A model generated the notes under the pieces. It searched no databases and was not told the DNA's origin. It saw only the letters and a program-made list of their open reading frames with translations. Of a stretch of DNA of 6,374 nt, positions 1 to 5,666 are shown piece by piece. The position numbers and the translations under genes were made by a program. How positions within the stretch are numbered: position 1 is the stretch's first letter; every line of letters starts with the position of its first letter. Source of the stretch: Prevotella sp. UBA746 (lineage in GTDB: Bacteria > Bacteroidota > Bacteroidia > Bacteroidales > Bacteroidaceae); the NCBI GenBank assembly GCA_002298545.1, contig DBKQ01000040.1, positions 36,164 to 42,537 on the forward strand, in the 5' to 3' direction.

Positions 1-116
1 CCCTCACACTTACCCTCACCCTCAAAACACCGATAAACAGGGGCTTTGAGGGCTATGTGTGAGGGTGTGAGGGTAAATTTACCGAAAAATTTTTTTTGTT
101 TTTTTTCCTGTTTATC
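1..116. repeat. nested inverted and direct repeats at the left edge
   Basis: Perfect pairs seen by eye: TTACCCTCAC at 10-19 with GTGAGGGTAA at 67-76; CCCTCACAC at 1-9 with GTGTGAGGG at 57-65 and again at 65-73 (an 8-base tandem step); CCCTCAAA at 19-26 with TTTGAGGG at 45-52; and GATAAACAGG at 32-41 with CCTGTTTATC at 107-116. A 12-base palindrome, GGTAAATTTACC, occupies 72-83. The outer and inner stems can form together as a branched hairpin or compete. No T-run follows the stems on the minus strand, so this does not look like a standard terminator for the operon. The block overlaps the end of the last gene and may continue beyond the window. Confidence 0.8.
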
Positions 117-1153
117 ACCACCTCTACCCCTCTTGTCAACATGGAAATCGACCAATGCAGAACAAAGGCTACGGGAATGGAAATAAGCAGTACACATAGG
201 GTGGTAAGGCAATAGCCCAGACGATATTCTCCAAGAGGACGGAGGACGAACTCTATATGTACAAGATATATCTCGAGGCTTATTGTTCCAAGGAAGGACA
301 AACACTTGCGGAGGGAATGCGGGCAGACGGCAAGTAGCTTACATTCGAGCAACAGGGCTGATACCGTGAGCGGAATGTATGCTATGCGTTCCATAAACAA
401 AGGGAAACGGGAATGACCGATATATTCAAGGCGCAGACAAAGCCAGGTGCTAAGGGCGAAGATGATGAGAAGTACTCCCGTAGAGCCTTTCTCCAACTGT
501 CGACCTTCCATGACGTATTTTCCTATATTGATGCCAAGGAAGAATATCGGCACACGACTGAAGAATATCTCCAGATGACCAACGTTGTTATGGAAGAGGG
601 GAACATACTGAACCATTGCCGCAAACACGATAAACGCTACCGGCAACCAGCGGTATGCCGGACGGCGACGGATGAGCTCCATATATGGCGGAGCGAACAA
701 GTAAAGCATCATCGTTGCCGGAACATACCAGAATGTAAGGTCGTCGGCACGCCAGAAACTCCAGTTGAACAATATGTTTGCTATGAGATTGGGGATATCC
801 GGACTGTATCCGCCACCGGGATTATCCAAATATTTCCCGATATAAAACACCGAAGCGACAACGAACCATACTGGATATATGCGAAGATACCTGCGCTGGA
901 AAAACCTGACGGCAGACTTGCTGATCGGCATGCCTCCGTTACCATCGAGAGATTTGCCCAGTCGGGAACGCATCCAAGAGAACCACAGTCCCATACCGCT
1001 GACGAAGAGGAACATGTCGACACCTACATTCCCCAAACGGCGCAAGGGAAAGAAGAAGTTACTCTGTTGCATCCAAACGTGGAACATCACGACAAACAAG
1101 ATGGCAAGTCCCATCAGTTCACCACGGTATTTGCTCAAGACATTATAGTTCAT
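53..1153 (-). CDS. acyltransferase-3 family membrane protein, second copy, with repeat-derived C-terminus
   Basis: Second polytopic acyltransferase-3 protein, 366 residues, clearly divergent from its neighbour, so not a recent tandem copy. TM1 reads YRGELMGLAILFVVMFHVW (9-27): His25 is present, but Met14 stands where the family usually has the Arg of R-x10-H, and Arg10 lies one helical turn earlier. GNVGVDMFLFVSGMGL (41-56), the basic RRYLRIYPVWF (87-97), LTFWYVPA (139-146), RVPIFFLGINIGKY (200-213) and SLEIYLVH (292-299) are family hallmarks. About ten membrane segments are present. The C-terminus is odd: after a Lys/Asn run (349-355) encoded by A8-C-A8, the last residues NLPSHPHT come from a left-edge repeat, and the TAG stop lies inside it. 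The natural end may therefore have been changed by the repeat or by slippage. The ATG at 1153 is the first start after an in-frame stop and has an AGGAG. The acyl donor and acceptor are unknown; envelope glycan or lipid A decoration fits the context. Confidence 0.86.
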   Translation of the reverse strand: MNYNVLSKYRGELMGLAILFVVMFHVWMQQSNFFFPLRRLGNVGVDMFLFVSGMGLWFSWMRSRLGKSLDGNGGMPISKSAVRFFQRRYLRIYPVWFVVASVFYIGKYLDNPGGGYSPDIPNLIANILFNWSFWRADDLTFWYVPATMMLYLFAPPYMELIRRRPAYRWLPVAFIVFAAMVQYVPLFHNNVGHLEIFFSRVPIFFLGINIGKYVMEGRQLEKGSTGVLLIIFALSTWLCLRLEYIGHSRFPLFMERIAYIPLTVSALLLECKLLAVCPHSLRKCLSFLGTISLEIYLVHIEFVLRPLGEYRLGYCLTTLCVLLISIPVAFVLHWSISMLTRGVEVVINRKKNKKNFSVNLPSHPHT

Positions 1154-1158
1154 AATTT

Positions 1159-1193
1159 CTACACTCCTAACTCCACATTCTTAATTCCTAATT
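1159..1193 (-). repeat. five degenerate 7-base tandem repeats between the two acyltransferases
   Basis: Read on the minus strand from 1193 to 1159, the sequence divides into AATTAGG, AATTAAG, AATGTGG, AGTTAGG and AGTGTAG, exactly five heptads. The first unit contains the TAG stop of the upstream gene. The fourth and fifth together form the AGGAG ahead of the next gene. The block fills almost the whole 34-base intergenic gap. Heptad repeats of the AATTAAG/AGTTAGG type are, from memory, seen between genes in Bacteroidota, but I cannot verify that here. Confidence 0.7.
1164..1168 (-). promoter_or_regulatory. Shine-Dalgarno-like AGGAG ahead of the last gene
   Basis: AGGAG on the minus strand ends 10 bases before the ATG at 1153. 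It is the only clear anti-Shine-Dalgarno match before any start here; the other starts have A-rich leaders, as is usual in Bacteroidota. The site is made by the junction of two 7-base repeat units, so it may be a by-product of the repeat. An in-frame TAA at 1181-1183 excludes a start further upstream. Confidence 0.5.
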
Positions 1194-2261
1194 CAATTTA
1201 GGTTTCGGTATAAACCTGAACATCAGTTTAAAGAGCCAGGCGCAGACAAACGAGGCAACGATATAGATAATGATGCCAGTATATACCTGTCCCCTATACG
1301 ACATAGGTATTATTATCTCCCTCAACACCGGATGAACGACGAAGAGAGAGGAGGAAATGGCACCTACCCATACACAAGGCACGAGACATTTCTCCGGCAA
1401 CAGCTTCACCGTTGCTATGGCTCCCGTTACTACAAATGCCGGAACCCACAGCCAGGTGTTGAAATTAAAGCTGCCGGCAAATACTGCAACTGCCGACAGC
1501 ACTAAGACAGCGGCATATACGGGTTTCGTAAGCATCTTGCCATGACGGGCATAGAGCATTCCCATTCCGAACGGCAACATCGCACCGATGAAGTTATAGC
1601 GGATGCGGTTGAGCGAATCGTCGCTGCCAAACAGCTCAGGAGAGAATAGCGTCTGTATTGCCCAGCATGCCACAACAAGCAGTATGGTATACAGCGATTT
1701 GCGGCGATAAAGGAACAGACGATATACGATATAAAGCTGAAGCGTCAGTCCAAAATACCAGTAAGGTCCTGGCTTTATGATATGGTCGGGATCGGGAAGT
1801 ATGTTGATATACATAAGCAGCTGCGCCACTACCCTACCGAAGGTATAGCCGTGGTATCCATGGGGATGAAGATAGCAGACAACGGCAAAGGCGATATATC
1901 CCAAGAACATAAGCCTCAACAGTTTGGCATAATGATACCACGTGAAGGAGAAAAAGCCAATGCGCTTTTCCGGTTCTTTCTTCTCATATTTCATCACGAG
2001 TCCGAAGCCGCTTATAAACAAGAAAAGCGGTACACCGTAATGCCCGAAGAAGGAAAGGATATTCACTAAGAGGTCGTGATTGAGCGAGCAGATGCGGTCG
2101 AGCAGACGCATCGGATTGTCGATATTGAACGTATACTCATTTTCCTGCACGACATCTATTGGTCTACGAAGGAAATGACAATAGTTATGCAATATAATGC
2201 CAAGAATGGCAATACCTCTTAAAGCCTTCGATTCGGCAAGGCTTAATAACTGCTTATTCAT
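1188..2261 (-). CDS. acyltransferase-3 family membrane protein (OafA/WecH-like), first copy
   Basis: Polytopic inner-membrane protein of the acyltransferase-3 family, whose members transfer acetyl or other acyl groups to O-antigen, capsule, peptidoglycan or small molecules. Length is 357 residues, typical for a stand-alone member without an SGNH domain. TM1 carries LRGIAILGIILHNYCH (14-29): Arg15 with His25 and His29, spaced differently from the usual R-x10-H. Further family marks are GVPLFLFISGFGL (76-88), the basic segment YHYAKLLRL (109-117), GPYWYFGLTLQLYIVYRL (165-182), FGMGMLYARHG (231-241) and SSSLFVVHP (303-311). About ten membrane segments run through the chain, ending in a short basic tail (FIPKPKLN). 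The start ATG at 2261 overlaps the previous stop, and the TAG stop lies within the first unit of a 7-base repeat. Bacteroidota carry many uncharacterised members with this HNYCH first helix. The acceptor cannot be read from sequence; proximity to a phosphoethanolamine transferase suggests an envelope lipid or glycan. Confidence 0.88.
   Translation of the reverse strand: MNKQLLSLAESKALRGIAILGIILHNYCHFLRRPIDVVQENEYTFNIDNPMRLLDRICSLNHDLLVNILSFFGHYGVPLFLFISGFGLVMKYEKKEPEKRIGFFSFTWYHYAKLLRLMFLGYIAFAVVCYLHPHGYHGYTFGRVVAQLLMYINILPDPDHIIKPGPYWYFGLTLQLYIVYRLFLYRRKSLYTILLVVACWAIQTLFSPELFGSDDSLNRIRYNFIGAMLPFGMGMLYARHGKMLTKPVYAAVLVLSAVAVFAGSFNFNTWLWVPAFVVTGAIATVKLLPEKCLVPCVWVGAISSSLFVVHPVLREIIIPMSYRGQVYTGIIIYIVASFVCAWLFKLMFRFIPKPKLN
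2258..2261 (-). promoter_or_regulatory. ATGA stop/start overlap (translational coupling)
   Basis: The TGA ending the phosphoethanolamine transferase shares bases with the ATG of the first acyltransferase (AGATGAATA on the minus strand). A four-base overlap of this kind usually means the second gene is translated by ribosomes finishing the first, which would tie the amounts of the two membrane enzymes. The only upstream purine stretch is the A/G-rich end of the first gene itself (AAGAAAAG), which encodes its Lys-Arg-rich tail. Confidence 0.85.
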
Positions 2262-4177
2262 CTTTTCTTACTCTTTGTTTTTACAACTTCTTTCTTTTCT
2301 GCCTTCAGCTTCTCTTTTTTCTCCTTTGCCATAAGGACATCGTAATCTACCTGTTTCTTGAGAATACGCGGGCGCTTCTCGTTGTATTTACTGCTGAGCA
2401 CATTCAGCTGTTCCCGATAGAGCGGCGTCTGTATTCCAGCCAAATACATCAGAAGATACGGCGTAGCATCTGTCATATACGCCTTATTCCTTGCCCCCTT
2501 CACTTCCTGCCATATATCAGGATGCTTTCTGCGGTATTCCTTCGAAGTCCATATCCACATTGGAATTTCAAACTCGGCATGGGCAAGACGCGGAGTTATC
2601 TCCGTAGAATGCATTCGTCCATAGAAATGTGCACCGTCGTACACCTCCTCGCCATGGTCGGGAACATAGACAACGATGGCGTCCTTCTTACGGAACTTGT
2701 CGACGATGGCATTGACGATGCTGTCGTTATACAGCACGGCATTGTCGTAGTCGGAGAGCACCGTGCGCTCCTTGTCGTTAAGGTCGGGGCGCAGTTCCTT
2801 ATATGTATCCTTATTGAATTTCTTCTGTGGCTTCGGGCAACGCGTGCGGTAGTCTACATGCTGTCCCTTGAGATGGAAGATTATGAGCTGCGGTTTACCC
2901 TCGCCTTGGTCTTTCAATTTCTCATAGTCGCAAAGGAGCCCGTTGTCAAAGCGGAACAGTCGTGTGTTTCGTGTATCAAACTGTGCCTTGCTGAGGGTTT
3001 CGTCGTTGAGAAAGAATCCTCCACTGAAATCATACACTGCTTCTTTTGCCTCCGGAAGGAACTGGTTTGTTACGAACGTAACATGGTATCCTGCCTTGCG
3101 GAACACCTCGGGGAATAGCGGATAGTCGCACCACTCGCCTTTGTCGCCTACTGTATAGAGGGAGAAGAGATGCTTAAAAACAAAGCTCGTAAGGTTCCAC
3201 GGCGAGACGACATCCGAGAATGGAACGAGTTCACCCCGTTTACGCAGTTTCACCTGGCGCGGCGTATTCTTTATGTCATAGCCATAAAGCTGGGAATGGT
3301 TTCTGTTGTAGCTCTCGCCGATGATAAGTACTATCGTCTTGCTGCGGTATGAGCAACTGTCTACCTCTATTTTGTTTATATTCGCCTTTAGTTTTACAAG
3401 CTGTTTTGCAGTAAGTTCATTAGCGTATACACTGAAAGCGAGACGATATAGTGGAAGATACTGTTCGCCATGCGGATGTTTGGTCAGTTCATGTTCTACA
3501 CTGCCGATATTGTCGTAAGACATCAGTCGGACTAACAGTTTCTTGTTCTCCCAACTCATGCATGCGCAAACCACAAACAGAATTATAACAATTGATGAAG
3601 CAAAGACATGCAAGCCACGCGACCATCTGCTGAATGTATTTTTAACAGCCAATACAGCAGCGTGTAACCTGACAGATTTTTCTGCCAATCTACTGCACCA
3701 TGCCATTATTCTGTCATACCAAACGCCCCATACTATGTTTACGGCAGCAAACAGCAAGACAAGTCCTACACGACTGAACAAGACATCCATGCCAAGATAA
3801 GACTCGAGGAATTCTGATGCCTCACCGGCATTCGTCTCACCGACGAGCAAAAGCATCGTAGGATTAAGAGTTGCACCGAATTTCATGTAGCAATACATAT
3901 CGACAACTGCCGTTGTGTATGCCAGGATATAGAACAGAAGTCTAACCCATCGTCTTGCAATTCGAGGTATTACGGCGAGTATGGCAGAAAGCACATACAC
4001 GTCGAAAAAAAGTTCTGTCCATGTATCCCCATAGACATGACACCAAGGTTTGTCTGGCACCACTCCGTAACAGCAGAGCAGTCCGAGAGCATACATAAAC
4101 ACAAAGAAAGTGGCGTTGCGCTTTATAGGCAGCAGCGCCACAGACAAAAATTTGTTTAACTTATTCAAAAAACTCAT
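2258..4177 (-). CDS. EptA/CptA-like phosphoethanolamine transferase (sulfatase fold, membrane anchored)
   Basis: Probably moves phosphoethanolamine from phosphatidylethanolamine to lipid A, core sugar or a surface glycan on the periplasmic face of the inner membrane. Length is 639 residues against about 540-580 for EptA. About five N-terminal membrane segments (near 22-42, 57-72, 77-98, 131-153, 190-207) precede an alkaline-phosphatase-fold domain from about 278. Catalytic signatures: IGESYNRNHSQLYGYD (286-301) with metal ligand Glu288; SPWNLTSFVFKHLFS (325-339), where Thr330 aligns by eye with the nucleophilic Thr of EptA counted back from the conserved Phe-Ser; HLKGQH (435-440); and VPDHGEE (505-511) with metal ligands Asp507 and His508. 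HAEFEIPM (533-540) matches the family's distal motif, with His533 the candidate fourth ligand. A Lys/Glu-rich tail (about 611-639) is an addition at the C-terminus. The ATG at 4177 lies 13 bases after rseP; the TGA overlaps the next start. The fold is secure. The donor and acceptor are inferred, and other phosphoglycerol or sulfatase-like roles remain possible. Confidence 0.88.
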   Translation of the reverse strand: MSFLNKLNKFLSVALLPIKRNATFFVFMYALGLLCCYGVVPDKPWCHVYGDTWTELFFDVYVLSAILAVIPRIARRWVRLLFYILAYTTAVVDMYCYMKFGATLNPTMLLLVGETNAGEASEFLESYLGMDVLFSRVGLVLLFAAVNIVWGVWYDRIMAWCSRLAEKSVRLHAAVLAVKNTFSRWSRGLHVFASSIVIILFVVCACMSWENKKLLVRLMSYDNIGSVEHELTKHPHGEQYLPLYRLAFSVYANELTAKQLVKLKANINKIEVDSCSYRSKTIVLIIGESYNRNHSQLYGYDIKNTPRQVKLRKRGELVPFSDVVSPWNLTSFVFKHLFSLYTVGDKGEWCDYPLFPEVFRKAGYHVTFVTNQFLPEAKEAVYDFSGGFFLNDETLSKAQFDTRNTRLFRFDNGLLCDYEKLKDQGEGKPQLIIFHLKGQHVDYRTRCPKPQKKFNKDTYKELRPDLNDKERTVLSDYDNAVLYNDSIVNAIVDKFRKKDAIVVYVPDHGEEVYDGAHFYGRMHSTEITPRLAHAEFEIPMWIWTSKEYRRKHPDIWQEVKGARNKAYMTDATPYLLMYLAGIQTPLYREQLNVLSSKYNEKRPRILKKQVDYDVLMAKEKKEKLKAEKKEVVKTKSKKR

Positions 4178-4190
4178 TTCTCTGAAATTA

Positions 4191-5573
4191 TTAGCTCATG
4201 ATGCCAAGCCACCTCAGCACATCATTTAGGTTGGCTACAACCATCAGCAGAATAAGGATTGTAAAACCGACATACTCTGCACGGAGAAGGAATTTCTCGC
4301 TTGGAGCCCTACCTGTTATCATCTCGTAGAGAAGGAACAACACATGTCCGCCGTCGAGTGCAGGTATCGGCAGAATATTCATAAATGCAAGTATGATGCT
4401 CAGGAAAGCAGTCATGTTCCAGAAGCGCATCCAATCCCATGATTCCGGGAAGAGACTTCCGATTGCACCGAATCCGCCAAGAGACTTCGCTCCATCTGAG
4501 GTGAACACATATTTCATATCGTCTACATATCCGCGAAGTACGCCAAGACCATATTTCACGCCTGCCGGGAAACTCTCGAAGAAGCCATATTCCTTTGTTA
4601 CTGGTTTATAGTATTTTGCAAGGTTCGACATGCCGACACCGAGCTGCATCTCCGGCGAGAGAACAACTTTTGCTGTATCGTTTTGTCCCTTTTCACTACT
4701 GAAGAAGACTACAGTCGTAGTACGTGCCTTGAGCGAATCTTTTTCAGTCTGCGGAGCTGCCGCAAGAACATCTTTCATAACGGCAATCTGGTCGGTAAAC
4801 TCATTCCATGAATCTACATTCTTTCCGTTTACGGCAAGGATTTTGTCGCCAGCCTTTATTCCTGCCTTTGCTGCTGGAGTATTAGGCATCACGCTATCTA
4901 CATCTGCCGGCAACAACGGACGGACGAAGGCTGGTTCTGCCTTTACCATCTTCAAAAGACTCATGTCGGCTGGCAAGTTGATTGTAACAGTCTTGCCGTC
5001 GCGCTTCACCGTTACGCTCTTGCCGTCGGCAATGCTACGCAACAAATCTACATCAAATTTCTTGAATGTCTTACTCTCGGTTCCTACAAGGATGTCGCCG
5101 TCTTTAAATCCAATTGCCTTGGCATCGCTGTTGAATTTCATTCCCATTGTCATATTCTGCACAGGAATGTAGCTGTCGCCCCAATGGAAAAGTACCATAC
5201 TGTAGATGAACAGGGCAAGGAGAAAATTCACGAGCACACCGCCAATCATGATAAGCAGTCGCTGCCATGCCGGTTTGGAACGGAACTCCCACGGCTGAGC
5301 CGGCTGTTTCATCTGCTCCGTATCAAACGACTCATCAATCATTCCGGATATCTTGCAGTAGCCACCAAGCGGTAGCCATCCCATACCGTAAGTGGTGTCG
5401 CTGTTCTTTGGCTTAAACTGGAATATATGAAACCAAGGGTCGAAGAAAAGGAAAAACTTTTCTACACGTACCCCAAAGAGTTTCGAGAAGAAGAAATGTC
5501 CGCCTTCATGAAGCAAGACGAGAAGGGAGATTGCCAGCATAAACTGCAGCAGTCTGATTAAAAATACTTCCAT
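4191..5573 (-). CDS. rseP: RseP family site-2 intramembrane zinc metalloprotease
   Basis: Inner-membrane protease that cuts transmembrane substrates. In proteobacteria it cleaves the anti-sigma factor RseA after DegS and clears remnant signal peptides; in Bacteroidota the substrates are less defined. The protein has 460 residues, close to the usual 440-460. In order: TM1 (about 5-22) carrying the zinc motif HEGGH (His22, Glu23, His26); a membrane-associated loop ending in the glycine-rich GMGWLPLGGY (63-72); TM2 (about 105-129) with conserved Asn116; a degenerate PDZ-like domain (about 135-200); and a clearer second PDZ (about 218-310) with NTPAAKAGIKAGDKI at 231-245. TM3 (about 385-409) carries NILPIPALDGG (399-409), whose Asp407 is the third zinc ligand, and TM4 is at about 432-448. 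The ATG at 5573 sits eight codons before the first membrane core, matching family N-termini. The upstream region is A-rich without a clear Shine-Dalgarno. The TAA stop is 13 bases before the next start, so cotranscription is likely. The active site looks intact. Confidence 0.96.
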   Translation of the reverse strand: MEVFLIRLLQFMLAISLLVLLHEGGHFFFSKLFGVRVEKFFLFFDPWFHIFQFKPKNSDTTYGMGWLPLGGYCKISGMIDESFDTEQMKQPAQPWEFRSKPAWQRLLIMIGGVLVNFLLALFIYSMVLFHWGDSYIPVQNMTMGMKFNSDAKAIGFKDGDILVGTESKTFKKFDVDLLRSIADGKSVTVKRDGKTVTINLPADMSLLKMVKAEPAFVRPLLPADVDSVMPNTPAAKAGIKAGDKILAVNGKNVDSWNEFTDQIAVMKDVLAAAPQTEKDSLKARTTTVVFFSSEKGQNDTAKVVLSPEMQLGVGMSNLAKYYKPVTKEYGFFESFPAGVKYGLGVLRGYVDDMKYVFTSDGAKSLGGFGAIGSLFPESWDWMRFWNMTAFLSIILAFMNILPIPALDGGHVLFLLYEMITGRAPSEKFLLRAEYVGFTILILLMVVANLNDVLRWLGIMS

Positions 5574-5666
5574 TTTTATTCTATCACTTTTTTGTTTTTA
5601 TAATTATTATGGTGTCCCCGGAAACTTGTAGTTGACGGAGAACACTAAGTTGTTCTTGAATTTGGA
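5574..5666 (-). other. 93-base spacer between dxr and rseP
   Basis: Longest non-coding stretch in the window. I see no Bacteroidota-type promoter (TTTG near -33 with TAnnTTTG near -7) on the minus strand. The only hairpin is a weak 5-bp stem (GAACA/TGTTC, 5640-5655) without a following T-run, so it is not a convincing terminator. The rseP-proximal third is very A/T rich, as is usual ahead of Bacteroidota start codons. The first 57 bases after the dxr stop stay open in the dxr frame for 19 codons with no start codon; see findings. The simplest reading is a spacer within an operon. Confidence 0.6.

Noticed and set aside
72..106. Plus-strand rho-independent terminator (palindrome followed by T8-G-T8)
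   Set aside because: The palindrome gives only a 4-bp stem with an AATT loop, the T-runs are coding Lys/Asn codons of the minus-strand gene, and no plus-strand gene is known to end here. A convergent gene left of the window would reopen the question.
781..1023. 80-codon second minus-strand frame inside the last acyltransferase
   Set aside because: It overlaps the real gene in another frame, is unusually Ser-rich and has no motif.
413..1201. 262-codon plus-strand open frame opposite the last acyltransferase
   Set aside because: It lies almost wholly antisense to a well-supported membrane protein. Its composition is very hydrophilic, rich in His, Glu, Thr and Arg, as expected when hydrophobic codons are read on the opposite strand. 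No domain is recognisable and no separate leader is visible.
2522..3118. 198-codon plus-strand open frame opposite the phosphoethanolamine transferase
   Set aside because: It is antisense to the catalytic domain, whose motifs are all in the minus frame. It has no recognisable family and no ribosome site.
4630..5172. 180-codon plus-strand open frame opposite rseP
   Set aside because: It mirrors the PDZ-coding region of rseP and is Ser/Phe/Thr-rich without motifs, so it is taken as a shadow frame.
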